Assembly: GCA_051414845.1 (NCBI GenBank)
Contig: CP183313.1
Coordinates: 992,001-1,056,000 of the forward strand
Length of the DNA: 64,000 nucleotides
Origin: Simonsiella sp051414845
GTDB lineage: Bacteria; Pseudomonadota; Gammaproteobacteria; Burkholderiales; Neisseriaceae
Direction: 5' to 3'
Part shown: in pieces, positions 42,443 through 50,333 of the stretch
How the letters are laid out: the number at the start of each line of letters is the position of its first letter
Numbering within the stretch: the stretch's first letter is position 1
The notes under the pieces: model-generated
Told to the model about the DNA's origin: nothing
What the model saw: only the letters and a program-made list of their open reading frames with translations
Databases searched by the model: none
Made by a program: the position numbers and the translations under genes

Positions 42443-42548
42443 TATAGCCAAACGAACATAATCAGTACAAGGCGGCGAGCCGCAGATAGTACAAGTAGTA
42501 CAGCAAGGCAAGCCAACGCCGTAATGGTTTAAGTTTTGTTTGGCTATA
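42443..42548. mobile_element. Correia-like MITE with unusual ends, 106 bases
   Basis: The core CAGTACAAGGCGGCGAGCCG ... AGTACAGCAAGGC ... CAACGCCGTAATGG matches the Correia core and, in inverse orientation, that of the element at 16521. The terminal repeats, however, are TATAGCCAAAC/GTTTGGCTATA instead of TATAGTGGATT. It lies inside the deo cluster, between the permease and DUF4432 genes, with several DUS copies beside it. Confidence 0.8.
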
Positions 42549-42555
42549 GCAAGAT

Positions 42556-43875
42556 TTAAATCTTTTGTCCACTCAATTCAATGCGACGTTCGCGCCAGAA
42601 ATAAGCAAACATAATCAAGAAGCAAATGAGTGATACCACAAATGCCAACTGCATTGAGCCCAACATATCCGATACCAAACCTTGGATAACAGGCCATACC
42701 GCGCCACCAATAATCGCCATCACAATAACCGCGCCGCCTGTTTCGGTGTGGCGTTTATCGGTAATCGCATCCAGCGAACGCGCATAAATCGTTGCCCAAC
42801 CTGGTCCCATCATTGCTGATGTGAAAATCGCAGCATAAACGGCACTCATATTGTGTACGCAAATCACATAAACCAAAGCCAACGCACCCAAACCGCAATA
42901 AGCGAGCAACACTTTGTTTTCGTTGTAGCGTTTCATCAAAAAGTTCGCAATCACTTTGCCCACGAAGAACGCTACAAACGCTGCCACCACATAGTTCGCC
43001 GCCGCGCGTTCATTCAAGCTGGTATCCAATTGCAAAGCCAAACGAATCGTAAAAGACCACACCGCAGTTTGCACGCCTACATAAGCAAATTGCGCGAAAA
43101 TACCGAATTTAAAGCGCGAATTGCTGGCAAGATAGCGCAAAGTTTCGCCGATGGTCGCTTGCGTTTCGTGTGCTTCTTTATCCAGCGGTTTGCAGCGTGG
43201 AAATTGCGTAATCGCCACCACAATCAACAAAATCACCAACACCATAATGATGTATTGATACGGTTGCAGCGTGCGCTGCAACATCGCCAAAGCAAAATCG
43301 TGTTTTTGTGCTTCGTTCATCACCTCCATTTGTTTGTGCAAAGCTTCGCCTTCGGTAAAAATCAAATATTTACCCAGCAACATACCGCTCAAAAAGCCCA
43401 CAGGCGTAAATGTTTGCGAAATATTCAAACGCAAAGTCGCCGTTTCTTTCGGACCAATCATAGAAGAATACGTGTTTGCCGAAGTTTCCAAAAACGACAA
43501 ACCAATCGCAATAGCAAACAGCGCAAACAAGAACACGCCATAAGTTGCCATGTGCGAAGCAGGGAAAAACAGCAAGCAACCACCAATATAGCAAGCCAAA
43601 CCAATCAAAATACTGGTTTTGTAACTAAAACGACGAATCACGCGGCTGGCAGGAATCGCAATCAAAAAGTAGCCGCCATAAAACGCACTTTGCACAAACG
43701 CCGAGGCAAAATCCGACAGCGTAAAAATCGATTTAAATTGCGTAATCAACACATCATTCAAACTCGCCGCCATGCCCCACATCGGGAAACAAATCGACAA
43801 TAAAATGTATTGAAACCAAGGTGTTCTGTCCAAGTAGCCATCAGGCAACTGTTGCGCATTTGTCTTAATAAGCAT
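42556..43875 (-). CDS. deoP: FucP-type sugar:H+ symporter, probable deoxyribose permease
   Basis: 439-residue MFS protein with 12 hydrophobic segments in the L-fucose permease subfamily (ILLSICFPMWGMAASLNDVL in helix 1; LSFLETSANTYSSMIGP in helix 4; SAMMGPGWATIYARSLD in the C-half). The start follows GGGAGGAAACAATC and overlaps the deoC end by 11 bases, a strong sign of translational coupling. Enterobacterial DeoP is also a FucP relative, so deoxyribose import is the likely role; fucose or ribose transport is an alternative. Confidence 0.85.
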   Translation of the reverse strand: MLIKTNAQQLPDGYLDRTPWFQYILLSICFPMWGMAASLNDVLITQFKSIFTLSDFASAFVQSAFYGGYFLIAIPASRVIRRFSYKTSILIGLACYIGGCLLFFPASHMATYGVFLFALFAIAIGLSFLETSANTYSSMIGPKETATLRLNISQTFTPVGFLSGMLLGKYLIFTEGEALHKQMEVMNEAQKHDFALAMLQRTLQPYQYIIMVLVILLIVVAITQFPRCKPLDKEAHETQATIGETLRYLASNSRFKFGIFAQFAYVGVQTAVWSFTIRLALQLDTSLNERAAANYVVAAFVAFFVGKVIANFLMKRYNENKVLLAYCGLGALALVYVICVHNMSAVYAAIFTSAMMGPGWATIYARSLDAITDKRHTETGGAVIVMAIIGGAVWPVIQGLVSDMLGSMQLAFVVSLICFLIMFAYFWRERRIELSGQKI

Positions 43876-44536
43876 GATTGTTTCCTCCCGTATCTTGACC
43901 CAACAAGGCAACACCAGCTGATGCGCCAATACGATTCGCGCCCGCCGCTACCATCGCTTCCATATCCGCTGCCGTGCGCACGCCGCCCGACGCTTTCACG
44001 CCCATTTCAGAGCCAACCACTTCGCGCATTAGTTTCACCGCTTCCACCATCGCGCCGCCTGTTGAAAAGCCTGTAGATGTTTTCACAAAATCCACGCGCG
44101 CTTTCACCGCCGCTTCGCACGCATGGCGAATTTCGTCTTCCGTCAGCAAACACGTCTCCAAAATCACTTTAACCACCGCATTGCCGCCCGCCGCTTGAAC
44201 AACCGCCGCCATATCCTGCACCACTTTATCCCATTGCCCCGCTTTCGCCCAGCCAATGTTCATCACCATATCCACTTCTTGCGCGCCATTGGCAATCGCG
44301 TTTTGCGTTTCAAACGCTTTCACTTCGCTGGTGCTCGCACCCAAAGGGAAACCAATTACGGTACAGACTTTGACATCCGAATCCGCCAATTTTTCCTTCG
44401 CCAACGCCACCCAAGTCGGATTCACGCACACCGAACAAAAATCATGCTCGCGCGCTTCATCACACAAACGCTCAATTTCAGGCTGAGTCGCTTTAGCGGC
44501 TAATAAAGTATGGTCAATTAATTTGCTTTGTTTCAT
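43865..44536 (-). CDS. deoC: Deoxyribose-phosphate aldolase
   Basis: Cleaves 2-deoxyribose-5-phosphate to acetaldehyde and glyceraldehyde-3-phosphate. The 223-residue length is that of Bacillus-type enzymes. The Schiff-base lysine is in DFVKTSTGFSTGGA, the second lysine in GVKASGGVRTAADMEAM, and VKVILETCLLTEDEI lies between. GGAGA precedes the ATG. First gene of the cluster; no nucleoside phosphorylase or phosphopentomutase is nearby, which favours free deoxyribose rather than nucleosides as substrate. Confidence 0.95.
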   Translation of the reverse strand: MKQSKLIDHTLLAAKATQPEIERLCDEAREHDFCSVCVNPTWVALAKEKLADSDVKVCTVIGFPLGASTSEVKAFETQNAIANGAQEVDMVMNIGWAKAGQWDKVVQDMAAVVQAAGGNAVVKVILETCLLTEDEIRHACEAAVKARVDFVKTSTGFSTGGAMVEAVKLMREVVGSEMGVKASGGVRTAADMEAMVAAGANRIGASAGVALLGQDTGGNNHAY

Positions 44537-44593
44537 TTCTACGTTCTCCGTTTTACAACTGTTAAAATTTAAATATTTACAAAAGTAAAATAC

Positions 44594-44611
44594 TTTGTGA
44601 ACATTTGTGAA
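44594..44611 (-). promoter_or_regulatory. Direct repeat at the deoC start site
   Basis: TTTGTGAA occurs twice with a 10-base period (44594 and 44604), one helical turn, overlapping the predicted start of transcription. It may be a protein site; the bound factor is unknown. Confidence 0.35.
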
Positions 44612-44640
44612 ATATTACTGCTAAACAAAACAAACGACAA
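44612..44640 (-). promoter_or_regulatory. Promoter of the deo cluster
   Basis: On the minus strand TTGTCG (44635-44640), a 17-base spacer and TAATAT (44612-44617), about 75 bases before the deoC ATG. Confidence 0.5.
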
Positions 44641-44648
44641 GTAGAAAA

Positions 44649-44688
44649 ATTTGATTTATTTCAAATATTTTTGATTTATTAATCAAAA
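44649..44688. promoter_or_regulatory. Tandem palindromic operators upstream of deoC
   Basis: ATTTGA-TTTATT-TCAAAT (44649-44666) and TTTTGATT-TATT-AATCAAAA (44669-44688) have perfect 6- and 8-base arms and centres 21 bases apart, two helical turns. The first has the same 18-base, 6+6+6 plan as the Bacillus DeoR operator. They lie just upstream of the -35 box. FNR is another candidate for the first, with one mismatch to its consensus. Confidence 0.5.
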
Positions 44689-44721
44689 GCAGTGACTTTT
44701 ATCTTTTACAAATGAAAAATA

Positions 44722-45924
44722 TTATTTCAGGTAGCTTAAAGAATTTATAAAATTTTCACATCTACTATAATTAAAAGGCTGCCTGAAAGCACAAAAAGCC
44801 TTCAGACAGCCTAAATATACTGAATTAGATCTCACTTCCACAATCCAGACCTCAGATTGCGAGCCCAAACGAAATGGAACCCCCCAGAAACCATAACCAG
44901 AAGTCACCACAAAATGGCTGTTATTAATCTGTTCATAGCCATAATGAATGCGGTTTAAAAAGCGTACAATAAAATTGGCTGGAAATACTTGCCCATTATG
45001 CACATGCCCAGAAACCTGTAAATCAATCGGCAATTGCGCATGCTCCAATACGCTATTTGGACGATGGTCGAGTACAAATACAGCTTGCTTCGTATCCACA
45101 CCACGCAATACTTCCGTCAGCGGCGCACGCCCCTGATTCATCATTTGGTCAGGCAAGCCCACTACCCATAATTCGTGGTTGATTTGTACCGCTCGATTGG
45201 TTAAAACTTCAATTCCTGCCTTTTGCAGAGTGTCGGTAATAATCGGATATTGCGGCACACCTTGATAGCCAATATCATGATTGCCAATGGTGGCATACAC
45301 ACCCAGCGGCGCACGCAATTGACTCAAATGTTCATGCATTTTGTCGGCATCATAAACCAGCGTATTGTCATCCATAATATCGCCTGGCAACAAAATCATA
45401 TCGGCTTTTTCTTGTTGCATAATGCGTACTAAATCATCAATTTGCTGATTACCAAACAAAGCACCTAAGTGTAAATCGCTAGCGACACCAATGCGCAAAG
45501 GTTTGGCTAAGGGTTTATTAATTTGAATGTGCGCATAGCGAACAGTCGGTGTATAAGCGTTGTATAACGCCAAAGCATAAATGCCAAGCAAAATTAAAGG
45601 TGCCACCAACCGCAAAGGTCGCCCCAATTTTTCCGCCCGCACAAATCGTTTTAACGCAAAAGTGAGCAGCATAATAATGATGGCGGTAAACGATATGAAT
45701 AACAACAAAACCAACCAGTTAGCCGTAATACGGAACATAGGCAGCCAGACGCGTAGCATGGTCAAAATCATCAAGCCGTTGCTAAAAATAAAACTGGCAA
45801 TATAAGTATAACGACGCGCCTTAGGTTGCGTTATCCGAAATTGCCACATTAATGCACGTGCAAAACCGTAACTGAAAAACTGCAACAACAGCAGCGTAAA
45901 AATTGAGAAAAATCCAATGCGCAT
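44722..45924 (-). CDS. Membrane-anchored metallophosphoesterase (YaeI-like)
   Basis: 400 residues: four hydrophobic N-terminal segments (about 1-135), then a calcineurin-type phosphoesterase domain with the five metal motifs GVASDLHLG, LLPGDIMDDN, IGNHDIGYQG, LDHRPN and SGHVHNGQV. Relatives hydrolyse phosphate esters such as UDP-diacylglucosamine or phospholipid head groups; the substrate here is open. The normal end should be near WIVEVRS. About 35 further residues (YLGCLKAFCAFRQPFNY...) are read through a DUS-type hairpin into the gap, so the original stop seems lost. Confidence 0.82.
   Translation of the reverse strand: MRIGFFSIFTLLLLQFFSYGFARALMWQFRITQPKARRYTYIASFIFSNGLMILTMLRVWLPMFRITANWLVLLLFISFTAIIIMLLTFALKRFVRAEKLGRPLRLVAPLILLGIYALALYNAYTPTVRYAHIQINKPLAKPLRIGVASDLHLGALFGNQQIDDLVRIMQQEKADMILLPGDIMDDNTLVYDADKMHEHLSQLRAPLGVYATIGNHDIGYQGVPQYPIITDTLQKAGIEVLTNRAVQINHELWVVGLPDQMMNQGRAPLTEVLRGVDTKQAVFVLDHRPNSVLEHAQLPIDLQVSGHVHNGQVFPANFIVRFLNRIHYGYEQINNSHFVVTSGYGFWGVPFRLGSQSEVWIVEVRSNSVYLGCLKAFCAFRQPFNYSRCENFINSLSYLK
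44775..44814. repeat. DUS-type inverted pair inside the extended phosphoesterase tail
   Basis: AAAGGCTGCCTGAAAGC and GCCTTCAGACAGCCTAAA form an imperfect hairpin that would normally stand after a stop codon. Here it is translated as part of the phosphoesterase C-terminus. Confidence 0.55.
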
Positions 45925-46069
45925 AATATGAAAATAAAATCAAAAAGATAAACTTTCAGGCAGCCTGAAAGCGAATTAAAAAAGGCACGAATTATATGCT
46001 ACAAAGCTGTTATCAAAAGACAAGAAGCGATTAAGTTAAGTAAGAGCACTTTTCAGGCTGCCTGAAAGC

Positions 46070-46099
46070 AAAAAAAATGGTGTGGAGAAACTCCACACC
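46070..46099 (-). terminator. Rho-independent terminator of the DUF3149 gene
   Basis: On the minus strand GGTGTGGAG-TTT-CTCCACACC followed by A and eight T residues: a strong terminator 60 bases after the small gene's stop. Confidence 0.88.
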
Positions 46100-46160
46100 A
46101 AAACACACACACATCAAGAGGAAAATGGTTCATCAAATAAAAAATTCATTGAAAGATACA

Positions 46161-46304
46161 TTACCCATTCAGGTCATGCCCTTCAGTATCCGCTTGCTTC
46201 TTCACCCAAAAGAATAAAAAGCCAGCCATACAAATAATAAAGCCAATAGTAAACAAAGATAACCAACCAATCGGCGATTTAAACAATTCCATGAAAATTT
46301 CCAT
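46161..46304 (-). CDS. DUF3149-type single-helix membrane protein, 47 residues
   Basis: A very small gene: MEIFMELFKSPIGWLSLFTI begins the protein, one membrane helix follows (WLSLFTIGFIICMAGFLFF), then a charged VKKQADTEGHDLNG tail. The FKSPIGWLSL opening and overall plan match DUF3149 proteins of betaproteobacteria, whose function is unknown. GAGGTG is well placed before the ATG; an internal ATG four codons in is possible. It has its own FNR-type promoter and a strong terminator, so it is a genuine single-gene transcript. Confidence 0.8.
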   Translation of the reverse strand: MEIFMELFKSPIGWLSLFTIGFIICMAGFLFFWVKKQADTEGHDLNG

Positions 46305-46345
46305 CACACACCTCTTTTTGATTCGCTGGACTAACGATGTAGCGC

Positions 46346-46386
46346 ATTATAGGGAATTAGCCATATTTCATTTTGACATAAATCAA
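46346..46386 (-). promoter_or_regulatory. FNR-type class II promoter of the DUF3149 gene
   Basis: On the minus strand TTGATTTATGTCAA (46373-46386), one mismatch from the FNR consensus TTGAT-N4-ATCAA, is followed by a perfect TATAAT at 46346-46351. If transcription starts near 46339, the FNR site is centred at about -40.5, the classical activating position. The leader would be about 35 bases. Confidence 0.6.
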
Positions 46387-46487
46387 ACATACCCATTTAA
46401 ATGTTAAGAAATGCAGATTTGCTGTTTGTTTGTGGCAAAACTGTTAAAATTCGTCCACTTTATCCAACCTTATATTAAGGACAAACC

Positions 46488-47219
46488 ATGTTACTTGGTG
46501 TCAATATCGACCATGTCGCCACCTTGCGCAATGCGCGTGGCGTTAAATATCCGAGTCCACTAGAAGCCGCGCTCATTGCGGAAACACATGGCGCAGATTT
46601 GATTACGCTGCATTTGCGCGAAGACCGTCGCCACATTAAAGACGACGACGTGTTTGCCATCAAAGCTGCCATCAAAACGCGCTTGAATTTAGAAATGGCG
46701 ATGAACGAAGAAATGCTTGCCAACGCGCTCAAAGTTTTGCCAGAAGATGTGTGTCTCGTGCCTGAAAAACGCGAAGAAGTAACCACCGAAGGCGGCTTGG
46801 AAGTGATTGGGCAACTGGAAAAAGTGCGCCACTACGTTACTGAATTACACCAAGCCAACATTCGCGTTTCCATTTTTATTGCGCCCGATAATGCCCAAAT
46901 TCAGGCAGCCTATGACGCAGGGGCGCGCGTAATTGAGTTGCACACAGGCGCGTATGCCGACGCTGAAACGCCAAGCACGCGCAAAAAAGAATTAGCCAAA
47001 ATCCGCCAAGCGGCTGAATTTGCGGCAAACTTGGGCATGACAGTCAATGCAGGACATGGTTTAACCATTCACAATGTCGCGCCGATTGCGCAAATTGCGC
47101 AAATTGTGGAGCTCAATATCGGGCATTCGCTGATTGCGCAAGCGGTATTTTTAGGGCTGCCTGAAGCCATTCGCCAAATGAAAACTGCTATGCACCGCGC
47201 TCGTGGTCGTGCTTTATGA
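46488..47219 (+). CDS. pdxJ: Pyridoxine 5'-phosphate synthase
   Basis: Condenses 1-deoxyxylulose-5-phosphate with 3-amino-2-oxopropyl phosphate to pyridoxine phosphate, the ring-closing step of vitamin B6 synthesis. The 243 residues have the family's LLGVNIDHVATLRNARG opening, HLREDRRHI, the catalytic-loop glutamate/arginine region CLVPEKREEVTTEGG, and VNAGHGLT near the end. AAGGACAAACC precedes the ATG. The stop overlaps the acpS start as ATGA; pdxJ-acpS is a classical conserved pair. Two DUS variants are read as IQAAYDAG and LGLPEAI. Confidence 0.97.
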   Translation: MLLGVNIDHVATLRNARGVKYPSPLEAALIAETHGADLITLHLREDRRHIKDDDVFAIKAAIKTRLNLEMAMNEEMLANALKVLPEDVCLVPEKREEVTTEGGLEVIGQLEKVRHYVTELHQANIRVSIFIAPDNAQIQAAYDAGARVIELHTGAYADAETPSTRKKELAKIRQAAEFAANLGMTVNAGHGLTIHNVAPIAQIAQIVELNIGHSLIAQAVFLGLPEAIRQMKTAMHRARGRAL

Positions 47220-47596
47220 TTTTTGGTATTGGCACAGACATTTTGCATTTAGAACGCATTAGCCAAATGCAAGCGCGTTATGGCGAGGCTTTGGCAAGGC
47301 GCGTTTTAAGCGATTTGGAATGGCAACACTTTTCAGGCAGCCAAAATCCAGCGCGTTTTATTGCCAAGCGTTTTGCCGCCAAAGAAGCGTTTGCCAAAGC
47401 GGTTGGTACAGGCATACGCGAGCCAGTAAGCTTGCGTTTTATCAGCGTTGTCCACGACGATTTAGGTAAACCCGAATTTCATTGCGCCAGCCAATTGCAA
47501 ACATGGCTTACCTTGCGCGGCATAGGCAAAGTGCATTTGAGTTTAAGCGATGAACACGACATGATTGTGGCATTTGCCGTTGCCGAAACTGTTTAA
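47216..47596 (+). CDS. acpS: Holo-[acyl-carrier-protein] synthase
   Basis: Transfers 4'-phosphopantetheine from CoA to acyl carrier protein. The 126 residues carry the metal-binding aspartate in MIFGIGTDILHLERI and the glutamate in RFAAKEAFAKAVGTGI. Translationally coupled to pdxJ by a four-base overlap. A truncated DUS is read as HFSGSQNPARF between the two motifs. Confidence 0.95.
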   Translation: MIFGIGTDILHLERISQMQARYGEALARRVLSDLEWQHFSGSQNPARFIAKRFAAKEAFAKAVGTGIREPVSLRFISVVHDDLGKPEFHCASQLQTWLTLRGIGKVHLSLSDEHDMIVAFAVAETV

Positions 47597-47637
47597 AACT
47601 TTTCAGGCAGCCTGAACACTTTTTTGATGAAAAAACC

Positions 47638-48129
47638 ATGCAAAAAATCACTCTAATCGCCGCCATGGCGCAAAATCGCGTTATCGGCAAACAAAACGAC
47701 ATCCCTTGGCATATTCCCGAAGATTTCGCCTTTTTCAAAGCTTATACCACAGGTAAACCTGTGATTATGGGTCGCAAAACGTGGGATAGCCTACCACGCA
47801 AACCCTTGCCAAACCGCCGCAATATTGTCATCACACGCCAGCAAGATTGGGCGGATGAAGGCGCAGAAGTGTTCTCCGATTTTCAGGCAGCCTTAACAGC
47901 GTGTGCCGACGCGCCCGAAATCATCATTATGGGCGGCGCACAAATTTATGCCCAAGCCTTAGCAGACAATCTTGCCACCGATATTCGTTTAACCGAAATC
48001 GCTTTAGAGCCCGATGGCGACGCATTGTTTCCCGAGTTTAGTCGCGAAACATGGCAAGAAATCTCGCGTGAAGCGCAGGTTTCAGCGCAAGGGATTGCGT
48101 TTAATTTAGTACATTATCAGCGAATCTAA
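47638..48129 (+). CDS. folA: Dihydrofolate reductase
   Basis: NADPH-dependent reduction of dihydrofolate. The 163 residues show LIAAMAQNRVIGKQNDIPWH, the active-site acidic residue in IPEDFAFFK, GRKTWDSLPRKPLPNRRNIV (cofactor binding), and IIMGGAQIYAQAL. Trimethoprim-relevant positions look like the chromosomal, drug-sensitive type rather than a plasmid dfr enzyme; this is judged by eye. A DUS half is read as DFQAALTA. Confidence 0.95.
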   Translation: MQKITLIAAMAQNRVIGKQNDIPWHIPEDFAFFKAYTTGKPVIMGRKTWDSLPRKPLPNRRNIVITRQQDWADEGAEVFSDFQAALTACADAPEIIIMGGAQIYAQALADNLATDIRLTEIALEPDGDALFPEFSRETWQEISREAQVSAQGIAFNLVHYQRI

Positions 48130-48191
48130 ACTTTCAAGCTGCCTGAAATATTCAGGCAGCCTGAAGCCCCAAAACACATTAAGGAAACCTT

Positions 48192-49334
48192 ATGAAAATT
48201 TCCACCCAATTTGACGGCGGTGCCGTGATTGTTAAAGATTTATCCAATCCCGAACATGTCCGCTTAAATCTGCGTCCCGACAACGCTTCCGAGTTTAAAC
48301 AATGGTTTTACTTTCGCGTACAAGGCGCGGCATATACGCCCTGCGCGTTTCACTTTGAAGATGCCAGCCAATCCGCCTATCCTGATGGCTGGGAAAGCTA
48401 CCAAGCCTGCGCATCATACGACCGTCAAAACTGGTTTCGCGTGCCGACAAGCTATGAAAACGGCGAACTCATCATCACACACACGCCGCTTGCCAACAGC
48501 ATTTACTACGCCTATTTTGAACCCTATTCACACGAGCAACACTTAAACCTGCTCGGTGAAGCGCAAGGTAGTGGCTTGTGCCAAATCGATGATTTAGGCA
48601 GCACTGTACAAGGTCGCGACATCAATTTGCTCACCATCGGACACCAAGTGGAGAGCGATTTAAAAGTCTGGATAATCGCGCGCCAGCACCCCGGCGAAAC
48701 CATGGCAGAATGGTTTATGGAAGGCTTACTCTCGCGATTACTTGACCACCAAGACCCAACCGCCCGCGCACTGTTAGACAAAGCCACGTTCTATATTGTT
48801 CCGAATATGAACCCCGATGGCGCATTTTTAGGCAATTTGCGCACCAATGCAGCAGGCAAAAACCTCAACCGCGAATGGCAAAACCCGAGCGAACAAGACA
48901 GCCCCGAAGTCTATTTCGTGCGCGAAAAAATGCATGAAACAGGCGTGGATTTATTCCTAGACATCCACGGCGACGAAGCCATTCCCTACGTTTTTGTGGC
49001 AGGCACAGAAGGCACGCCCAATTACAATCCACGCATCGCCGAACTGGAAAACCTGTTCAAAACCGCTTTTGCAGCAGCCTCGCCCGATTTTCAAGATGTA
49101 CACGGCTATGAAAAAGACGCGGCAGGACAAGCCAATTTAAGCCTTGCCACCAATTATGTTGGCAACACATTTGGCTGCCTTGCCTACACGCTGGAAATGC
49201 CATTCAAAGACAATGACAACCTGCCCGACGACGATTTTGGCTGGAATGGACAACGCTCATTGCGTTTGGGTGAAAGCATGTTATCGCCAATTTTAGCCGT
49301 GTGCCGTCAGCTGGAGGCAGAACAAGGTAAATAA
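48192..49334 (+). CDS. M14 family zinc carboxypeptidase (cytosolic CCP-like)
   Basis: 380 residues: an N-terminal beta domain (1-125) typical of cytosolic carboxypeptidases, then the M14 domain with the zinc pair H-x2-E in RQHPGETMAEWFMEG, the substrate-binding asparagine/arginine in NAAGKNLNREW, the third zinc His in LDIHGDE, and the catalytic Glu in YTLEMPF. There is no signal peptide. Relatives in animals trim tubulin tails; bacterial substrates are unknown. AAGGAAACC precedes the ATG. Confidence 0.88.
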   Translation: MKISTQFDGGAVIVKDLSNPEHVRLNLRPDNASEFKQWFYFRVQGAAYTPCAFHFEDASQSAYPDGWESYQACASYDRQNWFRVPTSYENGELIITHTPLANSIYYAYFEPYSHEQHLNLLGEAQGSGLCQIDDLGSTVQGRDINLLTIGHQVESDLKVWIIARQHPGETMAEWFMEGLLSRLLDHQDPTARALLDKATFYIVPNMNPDGAFLGNLRTNAAGKNLNREWQNPSEQDSPEVYFVREKMHETGVDLFLDIHGDEAIPYVFVAGTEGTPNYNPRIAELENLFKTAFAAASPDFQDVHGYEKDAAGQANLSLATNYVGNTFGCLAYTLEMPFKDNDNLPDDDFGWNGQRSLRLGESMLSPILAVCRQLEAEQGK

Positions 49335-49379
49335 TGCTTTCAGGCTGCCTGAAAATATATGACAAAATTCGCCATTTTC

Positions 49380-49459
49380 GCAGGGTAAGCTTTGCCCAGC
49401 CAATAAGCCTTAACATCAAAGAAACAGCATAAAAAATGGTGGGTAAATCCCACCCTGCG
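49380..49459. repeat. GCAGGGTAAGC-type opposed hairpin pair
   Basis: GCAGGGTAAGCTTTGCCC and GGTGGGTAAATCCCACCCTGC face each other within 80 bases between two DUS-bearing gene edges. Here the outer tetranucleotide is GCAG, a one-base variant of the GTAG of other families. Confidence 0.55.
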
Positions 49460-49545
49460 AAATGCATTGTTTATTGGCAAACAGTAGAGTGTATGACACA
49501 AACCACGCACACGCTTATTTTCAGGCTGCCTGAAAGGATAAAACC

Positions 49546-50259
49546 ATGAAAAAATTACTCTTCATCAGTTGTTTAACCCTATTCGCATGTACCGTGCCCA
49601 AAACAACAACCCCAGCGACTCAAACCCAACACAATCTCAATCCCGACTGGGTTGCTAATGAAAAATTGGCTGACCACATCATCGCCATTGGTATCAGCGA
49701 AGCCGAAATCCCTAATTTTGCCGATGCCATGGTATTGGTCGGCGAAAAACACGCCTATTTAGCGCAATCCGATGTGGGTGCCCCGAATTGGCGACAAATT
49801 TTGCAACAAGTGGAGACGCAATATCTGACTTTAACCCCGTCTAATCAACGGCACAGAGAAATTGGGAATACTTATATTGAAGTATTGAGCGGCGAAGACA
49901 GCGGCAATTTGCGCGTACAATTTCTGTTCAGCAAACCGAAAACCGCGTTTCGCAATGCCGCTGAAATGAAGCAAGAAGAGCAAAAAATGAGGGATTTAAT
50001 GTTCCAATGTACGCCTATGGAATACGCTACCGTCGCCAGTTTGAACTGTTTTCAATATGCCAACATGGATATTCGCAGCGCGCAAATCAACAATCGCTCC
50101 GCCTTGGCGCACACGTTTGGTACGCCCATTCCGATAAAAATCGCCTATCACGAAAGCGAATACACCACCTCCAGCCATCAAAAATTGTCTTGGCTTAACG
50201 GCAAACTGCGTTTTAATGTGCGCACTTTTCCCATAAAAGCCAACATCATCACGCCATAA
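49546..50259 (+). CDS. Lipoprotein of unknown function, 237 residues
   Basis: The signal MKKLLFISCLTLFAC ends in a lipobox (L-F-A-C, Cys15), so the protein is lipid-anchored. The mature part has no motif I recognise. It has two cysteines (MFQCTPMEYATVASLNCFQY) spaced to form a disulfide, and a beta-rich tail. The leader AAAGGATAAAACC before the ATG is formed from the trailing bases of a DUS plus GGA. It precedes the DUF1176 gene on the same strand; the two may act together at the cell surface, but this is not shown. Confidence 0.6.
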   Translation: MKKLLFISCLTLFACTVPKTTTPATQTQHNLNPDWVANEKLADHIIAIGISEAEIPNFADAMVLVGEKHAYLAQSDVGAPNWRQILQQVETQYLTLTPSNQRHREIGNTYIEVLSGEDSGNLRVQFLFSKPKTAFRNAAEMKQEEQKMRDLMFQCTPMEYATVASLNCFQYANMDIRSAQINNRSALAHTFGTPIPIKIAYHESEYTTSSHQKLSWLNGKLRFNVRTFPIKANIITP

Positions 50260-50333
50260 ATCAGGCAGCCTGAAACCAAGTTCAGCGCAGCTAAAAGGTT
50301 TTACACAGATTTTAACTTGGAAAAGATAACCCC

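Noticed and set aside
42853..43803. 316-codon open frame opposite the permease gene
   Set aside because: A shadow of the hydrophobic permease frame, with highly biased His/Arg/Gln content and no homology I can see.
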